Source: Gammaproteobacteria bacterium
GTDB taxonomy: Bacteria; Pseudomonadota; Gammaproteobacteria; DRLM01
Reading direction: 5' to 3'
DNA: 64,000 bases
NCBI GenBank assembly: GCA_023266095.1
Contig: JAHFRV010000007.1
Coordinates: 23,595-87,594, forward strand
Shown here: piece after piece, positions 10,656 to 18,217 of the stretch
How positions within the stretch are numbered: position 1 is the stretch's first letter
Layout: every line of letters starts with the position of its first letter
The notes under the pieces: generated by a model
The model's database searches: none
The model's input: only the letters and a program-made list of their open reading frames with translations
What the model was told of the DNA's origin: nothing
Position numbers and translations under genes: made by a program

Positions 10656-11069
10656 GGCGTATCCTCTTTGTGATGAACTGTGCCGTAATGACTTCGCAGC
10701 GGATGGCGTATTTACAGTATCCGCCAGCCGCAGTAAACGATAATGATTATCGTTTACTAAGTCAAGCCCTGGGCGGGGGATTAGGCGCGGCCATAGTAAA
10801 AAACGGGAAACCTCGTTGACCGGGATCTATTTAATTGATGTGCGACCCAGGGCGACAAGATCGCCACGGCTAGCGGGTTTACTCTGCCCTGTGGTTAGGT
10901 CGCGGTAGCGTTAATGACATCAGCACCGCCATTAACCTGCGAGCGCATAAAACCAAACAACGCGAATACCCCGCTCGACAGCGCATGCGTGAACTCTCGC
11001 ATAAGGTCGTTGATATGAATTCGCGGACGTTATCTTGCAACGGCAGTTGGCAAGCGAACCGCAAGCGCT
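10656..11069. other. Non-coding gap holding a Fur-box-like operator
   Basis: This 414-base stretch separates the small exported protein gene from the end of moeA. Its left third is the promoter region of the exported protein with the palindrome at 10732-10758. The right part holds no open frame with a ribosome binding site. A short plus-strand frame at about 10900-11080 reads like coding sequence without a start and may be a gene remnant. Confidence 0.5.
10732..10758. promoter_or_regulatory. Perfect 27-base palindrome resembling a Fur box
   Basis: Arms AGTAAACGATAAT and ATTATCGTTTACT flank a central G with no mismatch. The core GATAATGATTATC matches the 7-1-7 inverted repeat recognised by Fur-type ferric uptake regulators (TGATAATnATTATCA) at 13 of 15 positions, differing only at the two outermost bases. 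It lies 77 bases upstream of the small exported protein gene at 10655. Confidence 0.8.
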
Positions 11070-12332
11070 TTATAACAAGGTGAAGATTTGCACTTCGACC
11101 AGCGCACCGGCGGGGAGATCGCCGCATGCCGCCGGCAGGACGATGAAGCAGTTGGCTTTGCTCATGGAGCTTAATATCGCCGAGCCTTGCATGCCGGTGC
11201 TGCGCACCACCGCGTGGCCGTCGGCGTCGCTTTCCAGTATGCCGCGCTGAAATTCCATTCTGCCCGGCGTCTTGTTGAGCGGGCTGACGCAGGGTACGCG
11301 GAGGCGGTAAGTTTGGGTGCGCTGTTCACCCATCAGATGGCGCAAGGCCGGCTGGACGAATTGCAGGAAGGTCACCATGGTGGAGACCGGGTTGCCCGGC
11401 AGGCCGAAAAACCAGGTTCGCTTTATGCGACCGAAGGCGAAGGGCCGTCCCGGTTTCATGCCGACCCGCCAGAAGTGGATTTCGCCCACCGCGCCCAAGG
11501 TGTCGCGCACGAAATCGGCCTCGCCTACCGAGACGCCGCCGGTGGAGACGACGACATCGGCCTCCGCGGCGGCGCGCAGCAAAGTGTCACGCAACGCCTG
11601 GCGTTGGTCGGGCACGATGCCGAGGTCGATGGGGATGACGCCCAATTGCTGTAGCAGGCCGTAGAGTGTGTAGCGGCTGCTGTCGTAGAGGCAGCCGGTG
11701 GACAGCGGTTCACCTACTGGGCGTAGCTCGTCGCCGGTGGAGAAATACGCCACACGCGGGCGGCGCAGTACCTCGCAATGAGTGAAGCCCAGCGAGGCAA
11801 GCACGCCGAGATCGGCGGGGCCGAGGCGTTTGCCGGCGGCGATAACCGAATCGTGTTGGGCGATGTCTTCGCCGGCGTGGCGCACATGCTCGCCGGTCTT
11901 GTGGCCGGCGCGGATCACCGCGATGTCGTCATAACGGATTACGTTTTCCTGCATAATCACGCTATCGGTGCCTTCAGGCAGCACGCCGCCGGTCATAATG
12001 CGCACACATTCACCGGCGTCGACCACGCGATCATACGGCTTGCCCGCCAGGACGGTGCCGACGATGCGCAATTCGCGTTCGCCTTCAGCGGGGAGGTCGG
12101 TGCCGCGCAGCGCATAGCCGTCCATCGCCGAGTTGTCGAAGGGCGGCACATCGCGCGGCGCACGCACGGCATGAGCGGTGATGCGGCCGAGACTGTCGTA
12201 AAGTCCGACGGTTTCCTGCGCGGTCAACGGCGGCAGCGAGCTGAGAATGCGTTGTTGCGCCTCTGCTACGCTGAGCACTTGCTCCGTTTCGGGAGCGGCG
12301 CAACTGACGGTGGACGGCTCATCGATGCTCAT
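11070..12332 (-). CDS. moeA: Molybdopterin molybdenumtransferase
   Basis: This cytoplasmic enzyme inserts molybdate into adenylated molybdopterin to form active molybdenum cofactor. The 420-residue protein shows the MoeA motifs in order: PPFDNSAMDGYAL near residue 65, GGVLPEGTDSVIMQE, the SGDEL-like STGDELRPVGEPL, STGGVSVGEADFV and FGLPGNPVSTM. It starts two bases after the stop of the VKOR-thioredoxin fusion, so the two genes are almost certainly co-transcribed. Other Moco genes are not present in the window. The assignment is secure. Confidence 0.95.
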   Translation of the reverse strand: MSIDEPSTVSCAAPETEQVLSVAEAQQRILSSLPPLTAQETVGLYDSLGRITAHAVRAPRDVPPFDNSAMDGYALRGTDLPAEGERELRIVGTVLAGKPYDRVVDAGECVRIMTGGVLPEGTDSVIMQENVIRYDDIAVIRAGHKTGEHVRHAGEDIAQHDSVIAAGKRLGPADLGVLASLGFTHCEVLRRPRVAYFSTGDELRPVGEPLSTGCLYDSSRYTLYGLLQQLGVIPIDLGIVPDQRQALRDTLLRAAAEADVVVSTGGVSVGEADFVRDTLGAVGEIHFWRVGMKPGRPFAFGRIKRTWFFGLPGNPVSTMVTFLQFVQPALRHLMGEQRTQTYRLRVPCVSPLNKTPGRMEFQRGILESDADGHAVVRSTGMQGSAILSSMSKANCFIVLPAACGDLPAGALVEVQIFTLL

Positions 12333-12334
12333 GG

Positions 12335-13678
12335 CTAGCGGGCCAGGACTTCGGGACGGGGCGGCGGCAATGTTTGAAAGCCCGCCGCGTTACTGTCGCC
12401 CGCGGCGATGATCATGGCGAAGATGAATGGCGGAAAGGCGGGGGCCTGCCGGCCGTTGATCACCACTAATGGCGTACCTTCAATGCCGTGTCGGTTGGCG
12501 AGTTCGATGTCGCGTCGCAAGGTGGCGATGGTTTCCGGTGACGTGACGCATTTTTCCAACGAGGCGCGTTGTGTCTGGTCTTCCGCGGCGATGGTCCAGA
12601 CCCGCGCCATGCTGAGTTTGCGCTGTTCGTTGAAGAGCGTGGTGCGCACCAGCTTGCCTTGGGGCGAGCCGGCTAGGCAGATGAGCAGTTTCGCGCTGAG
12701 GCAGGCCACGCCGCTGCCGTCGCTGCGCGAGACGCTGGCGTTGCATTCGCTGTCCAAGGGGAAATGCCGGGATTCCTCGGTCCAGCTGGTGTTGGGGGTG
12801 ACGCCGCGGATTTCGTTGAGGGCCTCATCGAGATTGCGGCAATGCGGGCAGCGAATATCCACCCAATCGATGAGGTGCACCGGCGCCTGGGGATTGCCGG
12901 AGATGACCCGTGCGATGTCCACCGGGGATTCGATGACACGCGCCGTACGATACACGGCGCGCGCGTCGCTGACGATTTGCTGTACTTGCGGTTCCAAATC
13001 CCGCAAGAATTTGGCCAGCGGATCCTGCGACAAGTCCACATCGCCGTGATTGGGGGACGACTCGATGATTTTAGCGAGAGTGGCCGAGGCCAAATCTTGC
13101 TTGGGCGTTTGCAGGCCGGGGTATAACAATACGGCCACAATGATCAGTAATAATCCAAGATCATGCAGCGCGGCGCGCGACCAGGCCGGCTGCTCTGGAT
13201 GCAGCCGAGCGAAGGCAAGGTAGACGCTGACGGCGACGAAAACATAGAACAACAGGCAAGTGGGGCAGAATACGCCGAGGGTGATGCTGTAGATCAGCAA
13301 GCCGAGGGAGAGCAGGCCGCCGCCGCCCGTGACCAGCCGCAAGGCGAGCACGATGTCGTCGGCAGGGATTTGCCGGCCTTGCCGCCGCGTCAATTGCAGG
13401 GCGAGGATAAACACCATGCCGCCCCAGGCCACACCCCAGGCCGCGAACGGCAGGCCGGTATAACGGTGTACGGCGGTGGCCAGCGGCGAGGTCCAGACCG
13501 CGGTGCAATCGAGATTCTCGGACAAGTCGCACAGGGGGCTGGCGCCGCTGGTACGCATTTCATACAACTCGTACCACTGGTAGAGGCCCAGCGATAAGGT
13601 AAGCAGGGCGACGCCGAGCAAAATGATGGCGACGGTGCCTGGCGGTTTTCGGGGAGTCTGGGCGGTTTGAGAGTCCAT
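12335..13678 (-). CDS. VKOR-thioredoxin fusion, periplasmic disulfide-forming protein
   Basis: The 447-residue protein joins an N-terminal vitamin K epoxide reductase domain (about residues 15-190, several membrane helices, loop cysteines Cys50 and Cys58, active site CPTC at 138-141) to a C-terminal DsbA-like thioredoxin domain with CPHC at 277-280 and a GTPLVVING cis-proline segment. Known bacterial VKOR proteins oxidise DsbA-type partners and pass electrons to quinone, so this chain probably combines DsbB and DsbA roles. It is the first gene of a unit with moeA. The five-hairpin cluster lies upstream of its start, between 138 and 283 bases away. The role of moeA coupling is unclear. Confidence 0.88.
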   Translation of the reverse strand: MDSQTAQTPRKPPGTVAIILLGVALLTLSLGLYQWYELYEMRTSGASPLCDLSENLDCTAVWTSPLATAVHRYTGLPFAAWGVAWGGMVFILALQLTRRQGRQIPADDIVLALRLVTGGGGLLSLGLLIYSITLGVFCPTCLLFYVFVAVSVYLAFARLHPEQPAWSRAALHDLGLLLIIVAVLLYPGLQTPKQDLASATLAKIIESSPNHGDVDLSQDPLAKFLRDLEPQVQQIVSDARAVYRTARVIESPVDIARVISGNPQAPVHLIDWVDIRCPHCRNLDEALNEIRGVTPNTSWTEESRHFPLDSECNASVSRSDGSGVACLSAKLLICLAGSPQGKLVRTTLFNEQRKLSMARVWTIAAEDQTQRASLEKCVTSPETIATLRRDIELANRHGIEGTPLVVINGRQAPAFPPFIFAMIIAAGDSNAAGFQTLPPPRPEVLAR

Positions 13679-13815
13679 GATAATTGGCAGCTTCCGTCGC
13701 GATGAGATGGATGGAATTTAACAAGTTCGGCCCAGCTTCACAACGGAAGCGGCGAAGCGCGGCGCAATTGGGCAAGTGCGGTCGCTTATGCTATACCGTT
13801 AAAGAAGCTCCGAAT

Positions 13816-13961
13816 AATTCCATCCTGGAATTTTCAGAGCAAGGGAAGCGAAAAATGTGATTTTGGCTTCCCTGCATGTTCAATGGCTGACCGCCATTGA
13901 ACATGGCGGCACATTCCTGTGCCGCAGGAACATCTGAATAAATCAGAGGTCCCTGATTTAT
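13816..13961. repeat. Cluster of five consecutive hairpins in an intergenic region
   Basis: Five inverted repeats follow one another almost without gaps: 13816-13832 (AATTCCA / TGGAATT), 13842-13873 (AGGGAAGC / GCTTCCCT with an inner AAAAT / ATTTT stem), 13875-13905 (13-base perfect arms CATGTTCAATGGC / GCCATTGAACATG), 13906-13925 (GCGGCACA / TGTGCCGC) and 13938-13961 (ATAAATCAG / CTGATTTAT). Read on the minus strand, the loops of hairpins 1, 4 and 5 start with GGA (GGA, GGAA, GGACCT) and that of hairpin 3 with GG. The cluster fills the space between divergent genes and ends right before the nfeD ribosome binding site. It is either an extragenic palindromic repeat cluster or a structured RNA or leader. 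Confidence 0.85.
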
Positions 13962-13978
13962 GGTGGAGGGCATGACCG

Positions 13979-15310
13979 GTGCGACGACTCGTGATCTGGA
14001 TGTCCATCTTGGTTTGGTGCTGGCCGCTCAGCTCGCCGGGGCAGGACGCGGGCGGGCGGGCCGTGTTGTTGCAAGTCAACGGTGTGATCGGTCCCGCCAG
14101 CCGCGATTATATTCAACGCAATCTGCAGCGGGCCGCCGAGCAGGGTGTGGACTTGGTGATTCTACAGCTGGATACGCCCGGCGGTTTGGATGTCTCGATG
14201 CGCGCCATCATACAAGACATCATCGCCTCGCCGGTTCCCGTGGCGGCTTATCTTGCGCCGTCGGGCGCGCGCGCCGCCAGTGCCGGTACCTATATTCTTT
14301 ACGCCAGTCATTACGCGGCCATGGCGCCGGCCACCCATCTCGGCGCCGCGACGCCAGTACAGATGGGCACTCCCATTGCGCCGGCGGGGGGTGAAGCGGA
14401 AGGTAAACCAGCGCACGGTGACGATGCAATGACCAAGAAAATCGTCAATGACGCGGTGGCCTATATTCAATCACTGGCAAGGTTGCGCGGTCGCAATGTG
14501 CAGTGGGCGGAGCAAGCGGTGCGTGAGGCTGCCAGCCTGGCGGCGGAAGACGCCCTGCGTTTGAACGTCATCGATATGGTCGCCAAGGACTTGGATGATG
14601 TATTGACGCAGATCGATGACCGGCCGGTGAGCGTGCTGGGCGTAGCGACCCGGGTAGATACCGCCGGTATGGCGGTGGATGAGAGGGAGCCCGATTGGCG
14701 TTCGCGATTGCTGGCGGTGATCACCGATCCGACTATCGCCTACGTATTGATGCTGCTCGGCATCTATGGCTTGATTTATGAATTCGCGAATCCGGGAATG
14801 GTGTTGCCCGGCGTGGTGGGCGCGATTTCCTTGCTGCTCGCGTTGTTCGCTTTTCAGACCCTGCCGATCAATTACGCCGGTTTGGCGCTGATCGTGCTTG
14901 GTATGGCCTTCATGATCGGTGAAGCCTTGCTGCCGAGTTTTGGCGCGCTGGGAGTCGGCGGCGTGATTGCCTTTGTGTTCGGTTCCATCATTCTGCTGGA
15001 GACGGATATGCCGGGTTACGGCATATCGTTCGCGGTCATCGCATTATTTTCGATCATCAGTCTTGGTTTTTTGGTATTCGTGGTTGCGCTGGCCTTGCAA
15101 GCGCGCCGCCGTCCAGTGGTGAGCGGCCGCGAGGAAATGATCGGCAGTGTGGGCACGGTGCTGGAGAATTTCGAACGGCAGGGACCCATACATATTCATG
15201 GAGAACGTTGGACAGCGCATTCAGACCGGCCTTTGCGTGCAGGGCAACGAGCGCGCGTGATAGCCTTGGACGGCTTGATTCTGCGGGTAGAGCCGGTCGA
15301 GGAAACATAG
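13979..15310 (+). CDS. NfeD-family membrane serine protease (long form)
   Basis: The 443-residue protein has a signal or anchor segment at its start, a ClpP-class protease domain with the probable nucleophile Ser101 in SGARAASAGTYILY, four hydrophobic helices (about residues 245-375) and a C-terminal OB-fold NfeD domain ending in IALDGLILRVEPV. Long NfeD proteins work with the adjacent SPFH protein in membrane quality control; the substrate is not known here. The GTG start is supported by GGTGGAGGG eight bases upstream. The slipin gene follows after 18 bases, the usual NfeD-slipin operon. Confidence 0.9.
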   Translation: MRRLVIWMSILVWCWPLSSPGQDAGGRAVLLQVNGVIGPASRDYIQRNLQRAAEQGVDLVILQLDTPGGLDVSMRAIIQDIIASPVPVAAYLAPSGARAASAGTYILYASHYAAMAPATHLGAATPVQMGTPIAPAGGEAEGKPAHGDDAMTKKIVNDAVAYIQSLARLRGRNVQWAEQAVREAASLAAEDALRLNVIDMVAKDLDDVLTQIDDRPVSVLGVATRVDTAGMAVDEREPDWRSRLLAVITDPTIAYVLMLLGIYGLIYEFANPGMVLPGVVGAISLLLALFAFQTLPINYAGLALIVLGMAFMIGEALLPSFGALGVGGVIAFVFGSIILLETDMPGYGISFAVIALFSIISLGFLVFVVALALQARRRPVVSGREEMIGSVGTVLENFERQGPIHIHGERWTAHSDRPLRAGQRARVIALDGLILRVEPVEET

Positions 15311-15328
15311 CGGGTAAAGGAGCGGATC

Positions 15329-16102
15329 ATGACTTCGTACGTGTTTATTTTATTGATCGGTGTAATCGCCGCTTTGTTGGCCACGGCGTTTCGGGTTCTG
15401 CGCGAATATCAGCGGGGTGTCATCTTCATGCTGGGCCGGTTTTGGAAGGTCAAGGGTCCGGGTTTGATACTGGTGATTCCAGTATTACAGCAAATGGTCA
15501 AGGTGGATCTGCGCATCATCGTGATGGATGTGCCGAGCCAGGATGTGATATCCCGTGACAATGTCTCGGTCAAAGTCAATGCGGTGATTTATTACCGGGT
15601 GGTGGATCCGCAACGGGCGATTATTCAAGTGGAAAATTTTGAATCGGCCACCAGCCAACTGGCGCAAACCACCCTGCGTTCGGTATTGGGCCAGCACGAG
15701 CTGGATGATATGCTGGCCAGCCGTGACAAGCTCAATGCCGATATCCAGACAATTCTCGACGCCCAGACCGATGCCTGGGGGATCAAAGTCACCAATGTCG
15801 AGATCAAACATGTCGATATCGATGAAAGCATGATTCGGGCGATTGCCCGTCAAGCCGAAGCCGAGCGCGAACGCCGCGCCAAGGTGATTCACGCCGAGGG
15901 TGAGTTGCAGGCCTCGGAACATTTGTTGGCGGCGGCGCGGGTGCTGGGGCAGGCGCCGCAAGCCCTGCAACTGCGCTATTTGCAGACCTTGAACGCCATC
16001 GCCACCGAGAATAATTCCACAATCATTTTTCCCGTACCCATGGACTTGATCCAGCCCTTCCTGAAACGGCAGGAAGACCATGCCGGAAATGAGCCTAAAT
16101 GA
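15329..16102 (+). CDS. Slipin / stomatin-like SPFH-domain protein
   Basis: The 257-residue protein has an N-terminal membrane anchor (about residues 4-22) and a band 7 domain containing [22 protein letters not shown] and [18 protein letters not shown], followed by a helical, oligomer-forming [17 protein letters not shown] segment. Slipins form membrane assemblies and are cleaved or regulated by the partner NfeD protease; the pairing with the upstream gene supports this assignment. A strong GGAG-type ribosome binding site precedes the ATG. It is 257 residues, typical for the family. Confidence 0.93.
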   Translation: MTSYVFILLIGVIAALLATAFRVLREYQRGVIFMLGRFWKVKGPGLILVIPVLQQMVKVDLRIIVMDVPSQDVISRDNVSVKVNAVIYYRVVDPQRAIIQVENFESATSQLAQTTLRSVLGQHELDDMLASRDKLNADIQTILDAQTDAWGIKVTNVEIKHVDIDESMIRAIARQAEAERERRAKVIHAEGELQASEHLLAAARVLGQAPQALQLRYLQTLNAIATENNSTIIFPVPMDLIQPFLKRQEDHAGNEPK

Positions 16103-16153
16103 TGAGCTCGCGAATGTCGATAACAAAAAATGAAGGTATACAAATTTGAGGCG

Positions 16154-16171
16154 CGCTCTTTGAAAAGAGCG
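16154..16171 (+). other. Short hairpin between slipin and DUF1249 genes
   Basis: CGCTCTT and AAGAGCG form a seven-base stem with a four-base loop. No T run follows, so termination is uncertain. It covers the GTG at 16171 that would open a longer frame for the next gene, which argues for the later start. Confidence 0.5.
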
Positions 16172-16215
16172 TGTTAATATCAGGTGACGGCGCACAACAA
16201 CAAGGTTTGCGTGTG

Positions 16216-16689
16216 ATGTATGTAATGCAAAACTCGCTCGGTCTCTACGAGGAAAATTTCTCTAAATTGATGACGCTTCTGCCGGATTTGGCGCGTGCCG
16301 ACGCCAGCGCGGTGCTGACCGCCGAAACAATCAGCGGCCTGGAGATAAGAGTGGTGGAACTCAGTCCTTATACCACGACCATTAACCTGGTTCACTCGGT
16401 GGAAACGGATGAGCGTTTCGTGCCCGCGCTCAATATGAAGATACGCATTTACCAGGATGCGCGAGTAGCCGAAGTGCTGGCGTACCAGCATTCCGGGCGC
16501 TTCCGGCCCCTGTATCCCTACCCGAACCCGAACATGTTTCAGCCCTATGAGAAACGCCGCGTCAATCAGTTTTTAGGAGAATGGTTGGCTTATTGCTTGA
16601 AAAAGTCCTGCCGATTCAAGTTGCACTCCAATAGTGCGGCCCCGTTTGGGTTTATCTCAGGTTATTCGCGTGTTCGGGGTGACGCCTGA
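16216..16689 (+). CDS. DUF1249 (YqiB-like) protein
   Basis: The 157-residue soluble protein matches the YqiB/DUF1249 family: an N-terminal YEENFSKLMTLLPDL segment, a central strand region, and the conserved RIYQDARVAEVLAYQ and KRRVNQFLGEWLAYCL stretches. The function of the family is unknown; in E. coli yqiB lies beside the cAMP phosphodiesterase gene cpdA. Here no phosphodiesterase is adjacent. A GTG at 16171 is in frame but lies in a hairpin; AAGG before 16216 supports the start chosen, and 16225 is also possible. The last 30 residues extend beyond E. coli YqiB. Confidence 0.85.
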   Translation: MYVMQNSLGLYEENFSKLMTLLPDLARADASAVLTAETISGLEIRVVELSPYTTTINLVHSVETDERFVPALNMKIRIYQDARVAEVLAYQHSGRFRPLYPYPNPNMFQPYEKRRVNQFLGEWLAYCLKKSCRFKLHSNSAAPFGFISGYSRVRGDA

Positions 16690-16862
16690 ACGGGGTCAGC
16701 CGCTTAGAGTTACGGTTTTTTTAAGTTTGAAATGTGATGCTATTGGCGTTTTATCCATTAAAGGCCTGTTGAGGCCGGGTCGATAACTAAATTGAGCGGC
16801 GATGAGTGGTTACAGGCTACGCGCCGTGATGCCACGGGGTTAAAATCGATGAGGAGGCAGTT

Positions 16863-17039
16863 ATGAGTGATCGACGTAAATATGATCAAGACGACGATTT
16901 GCAATTGAGGCTGCTGGAAGTCACCGAAGATACGGCCTATGGTAAAGCTAAATATCAAGAACCCCGTGCGGTGATCTCGGTGGACGAGACGCCTGCTAAA
17001 GGCGACACTACGCGCGGTGTGAATAAGACTCTGCATTAA
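16863..17039 (+). CDS. Small hypothetical protein, 58 residues
   Basis: An ATG with an excellent ribosome binding site (GAGGAGG, seven bases before it) opens a 58-codon frame rich in charged residues (MSDRRKYDQDDDLQLRLLEV at the start). It has no signal peptide, membrane segment or cysteine. A clear hairpin terminator follows the stop by 18 bases, so the unit is complete. I do not recognise a family. The strong translation signal and terminator are the main evidence that it is real. Confidence 0.65.
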   Translation: MSDRRKYDQDDDLQLRLLEVTEDTAYGKAKYQEPRAVISVDETPAKGDTTRGVNKTLH

Positions 17040-17057
17040 ATTATCGCGACGGCATCC

Positions 17058-17086
17058 GAGGACGGCATGACCGGCCGTCCTCTTTG
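17058..17086 (+). terminator. Rho-independent-type terminator after the 58-residue ORF
   Basis: A nine-base perfect stem (GAGGACGGC / GCCGTCCTC) with a seven-base loop is followed by TTTGAT. It closes the DUF1249 and small-ORF region before the next promoter. Confidence 0.8.
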
Positions 17087-17258
17087 ATCAGTCCAGCCGT
17101 ATTCATCCCGCTTTACGAGCCCCCGGATTTAAAAATTGTTTGGGGCTACATCTTTTAAAATTGTGTTTATTCTTCCGAAGCCCTACAATCGTGATTACCT
17201 CAATAGTGAGGTGATAATTTATAAAATTGACGATCCGCCCAGAATTTATAGATAGCGA

Positions 17259-18209
17259 ATGGCCTTTTTTTCGTTAGTGAGGATGGCAATCTTAGCAAGT
17301 GTAGGCTTCCTTGTAAGTTTACCTTTCTCCATTTCACATGCGGCCATCGCCGTGTTATATCCCGATATCCGAGATCCGTATCGCGAGGTTGTTACCGCGA
17401 TCATGGACGGCATCAAACAGGGCACCACCCGCGAGATTAATTTTCATGCGATTGGCGACAAGTACGATCGTGATGCTTTACGCGAGACCTTGCTCCGCCA
17501 AAATACCGAAGTAGTAATCGCGCTGGGCCGAGGCGGGTTCGCCGCCGCGCAAGAGATAAAATTGAACCGTCCGGTCGTAGTGGGCGCTTTGATAGTCGCG
17601 CCGGCCGATGTCGCCAGCGGTATCTCGGGCATCAGCCTGGCCGCCGATCCCGACTTGTTATTCGCCAAACTTAAGGCGATCTTGCCCGATATCAAGAATG
17701 TGAGCGTGGTGTATAACCGCGCCAACAGTGAATGGCTGGTGAGTTTGGGCCAGAGTGCCGCTAAACGTCATGGCGTACGATTGCTTGCCTATCCCGTTGA
17801 AGACAGCAGAGGCGCCGCGAAGGTCTACCGGGATATTTTGGCCAATAGCCGGCAATCAACCGACGCCATTTGGTTGCTGCCGGATGCCACGGTCGTGGAG
17901 GATCGGGTCATCCTGCCCCTGATTTTAAAAGGCGCTTGGGATAATTATCTGGCCGTGTTTTCATCGAATCCCGCCCATGTCAGAAGGGGCGCGCTGTTCT
18001 CATTGTTCCCCGATAATAAGGCGATGGGAGTGAGTATCGTGAAACTGGCGCAACGGGTTTTGAGTGAGGGCGGCAATGGCGCGGCCTCATCCATCGTGCC
18101 TTTGACGGATTTACAGGCCGCGCTGAACACGCGTACCGCCGATCATTTGGGCCTGGCCATTTCCATTGAACAGCAGCGCGAATTCGCGCTTGTTTTTCCG
18201 GCGCCATAG
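17259..18209 (+). CDS. Periplasmic ABC-type substrate-binding protein (PF04392-like)
   Basis: The 316-residue protein has a signal peptide (hydrophobic stretch to residue 28, ending SHA). The mature part has the two-lobe periplasmic-binding fold of the ABC_sub_bind family: an AIAVLYPDIRDPYREV first strand, EVVIALGRGGFAAAQE, a NVSVVYNRANSEWL second-lobe start and a long DAIWLLPDATVV strand. No permease or ATPase gene is near. Instead it is followed after eight bases by a histidine kinase, so it is more likely a sensor subunit that presents a ligand to the kinase than a transporter part. Confidence 0.85.
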   Translation: MAFFSLVRMAILASVGFLVSLPFSISHAAIAVLYPDIRDPYREVVTAIMDGIKQGTTREINFHAIGDKYDRDALRETLLRQNTEVVIALGRGGFAAAQEIKLNRPVVVGALIVAPADVASGISGISLAADPDLLFAKLKAILPDIKNVSVVYNRANSEWLVSLGQSAAKRHGVRLLAYPVEDSRGAAKVYRDILANSRQSTDAIWLLPDATVVEDRVILPLILKGAWDNYLAVFSSNPAHVRRGALFSLFPDNKAMGVSIVKLAQRVLSEGGNGAASSIVPLTDLQAALNTRTADHLGLAISIEQQREFALVFPAP

Positions 18210-18217
18210 AGTAGTAG

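Noticed and set aside
10879..11127. 82-residue minus-strand frame after moeA
   Set aside because: It begins inside moeA, lacks a ribosome binding site and has a basic, cysteine-rich composition typical of shadow frames.
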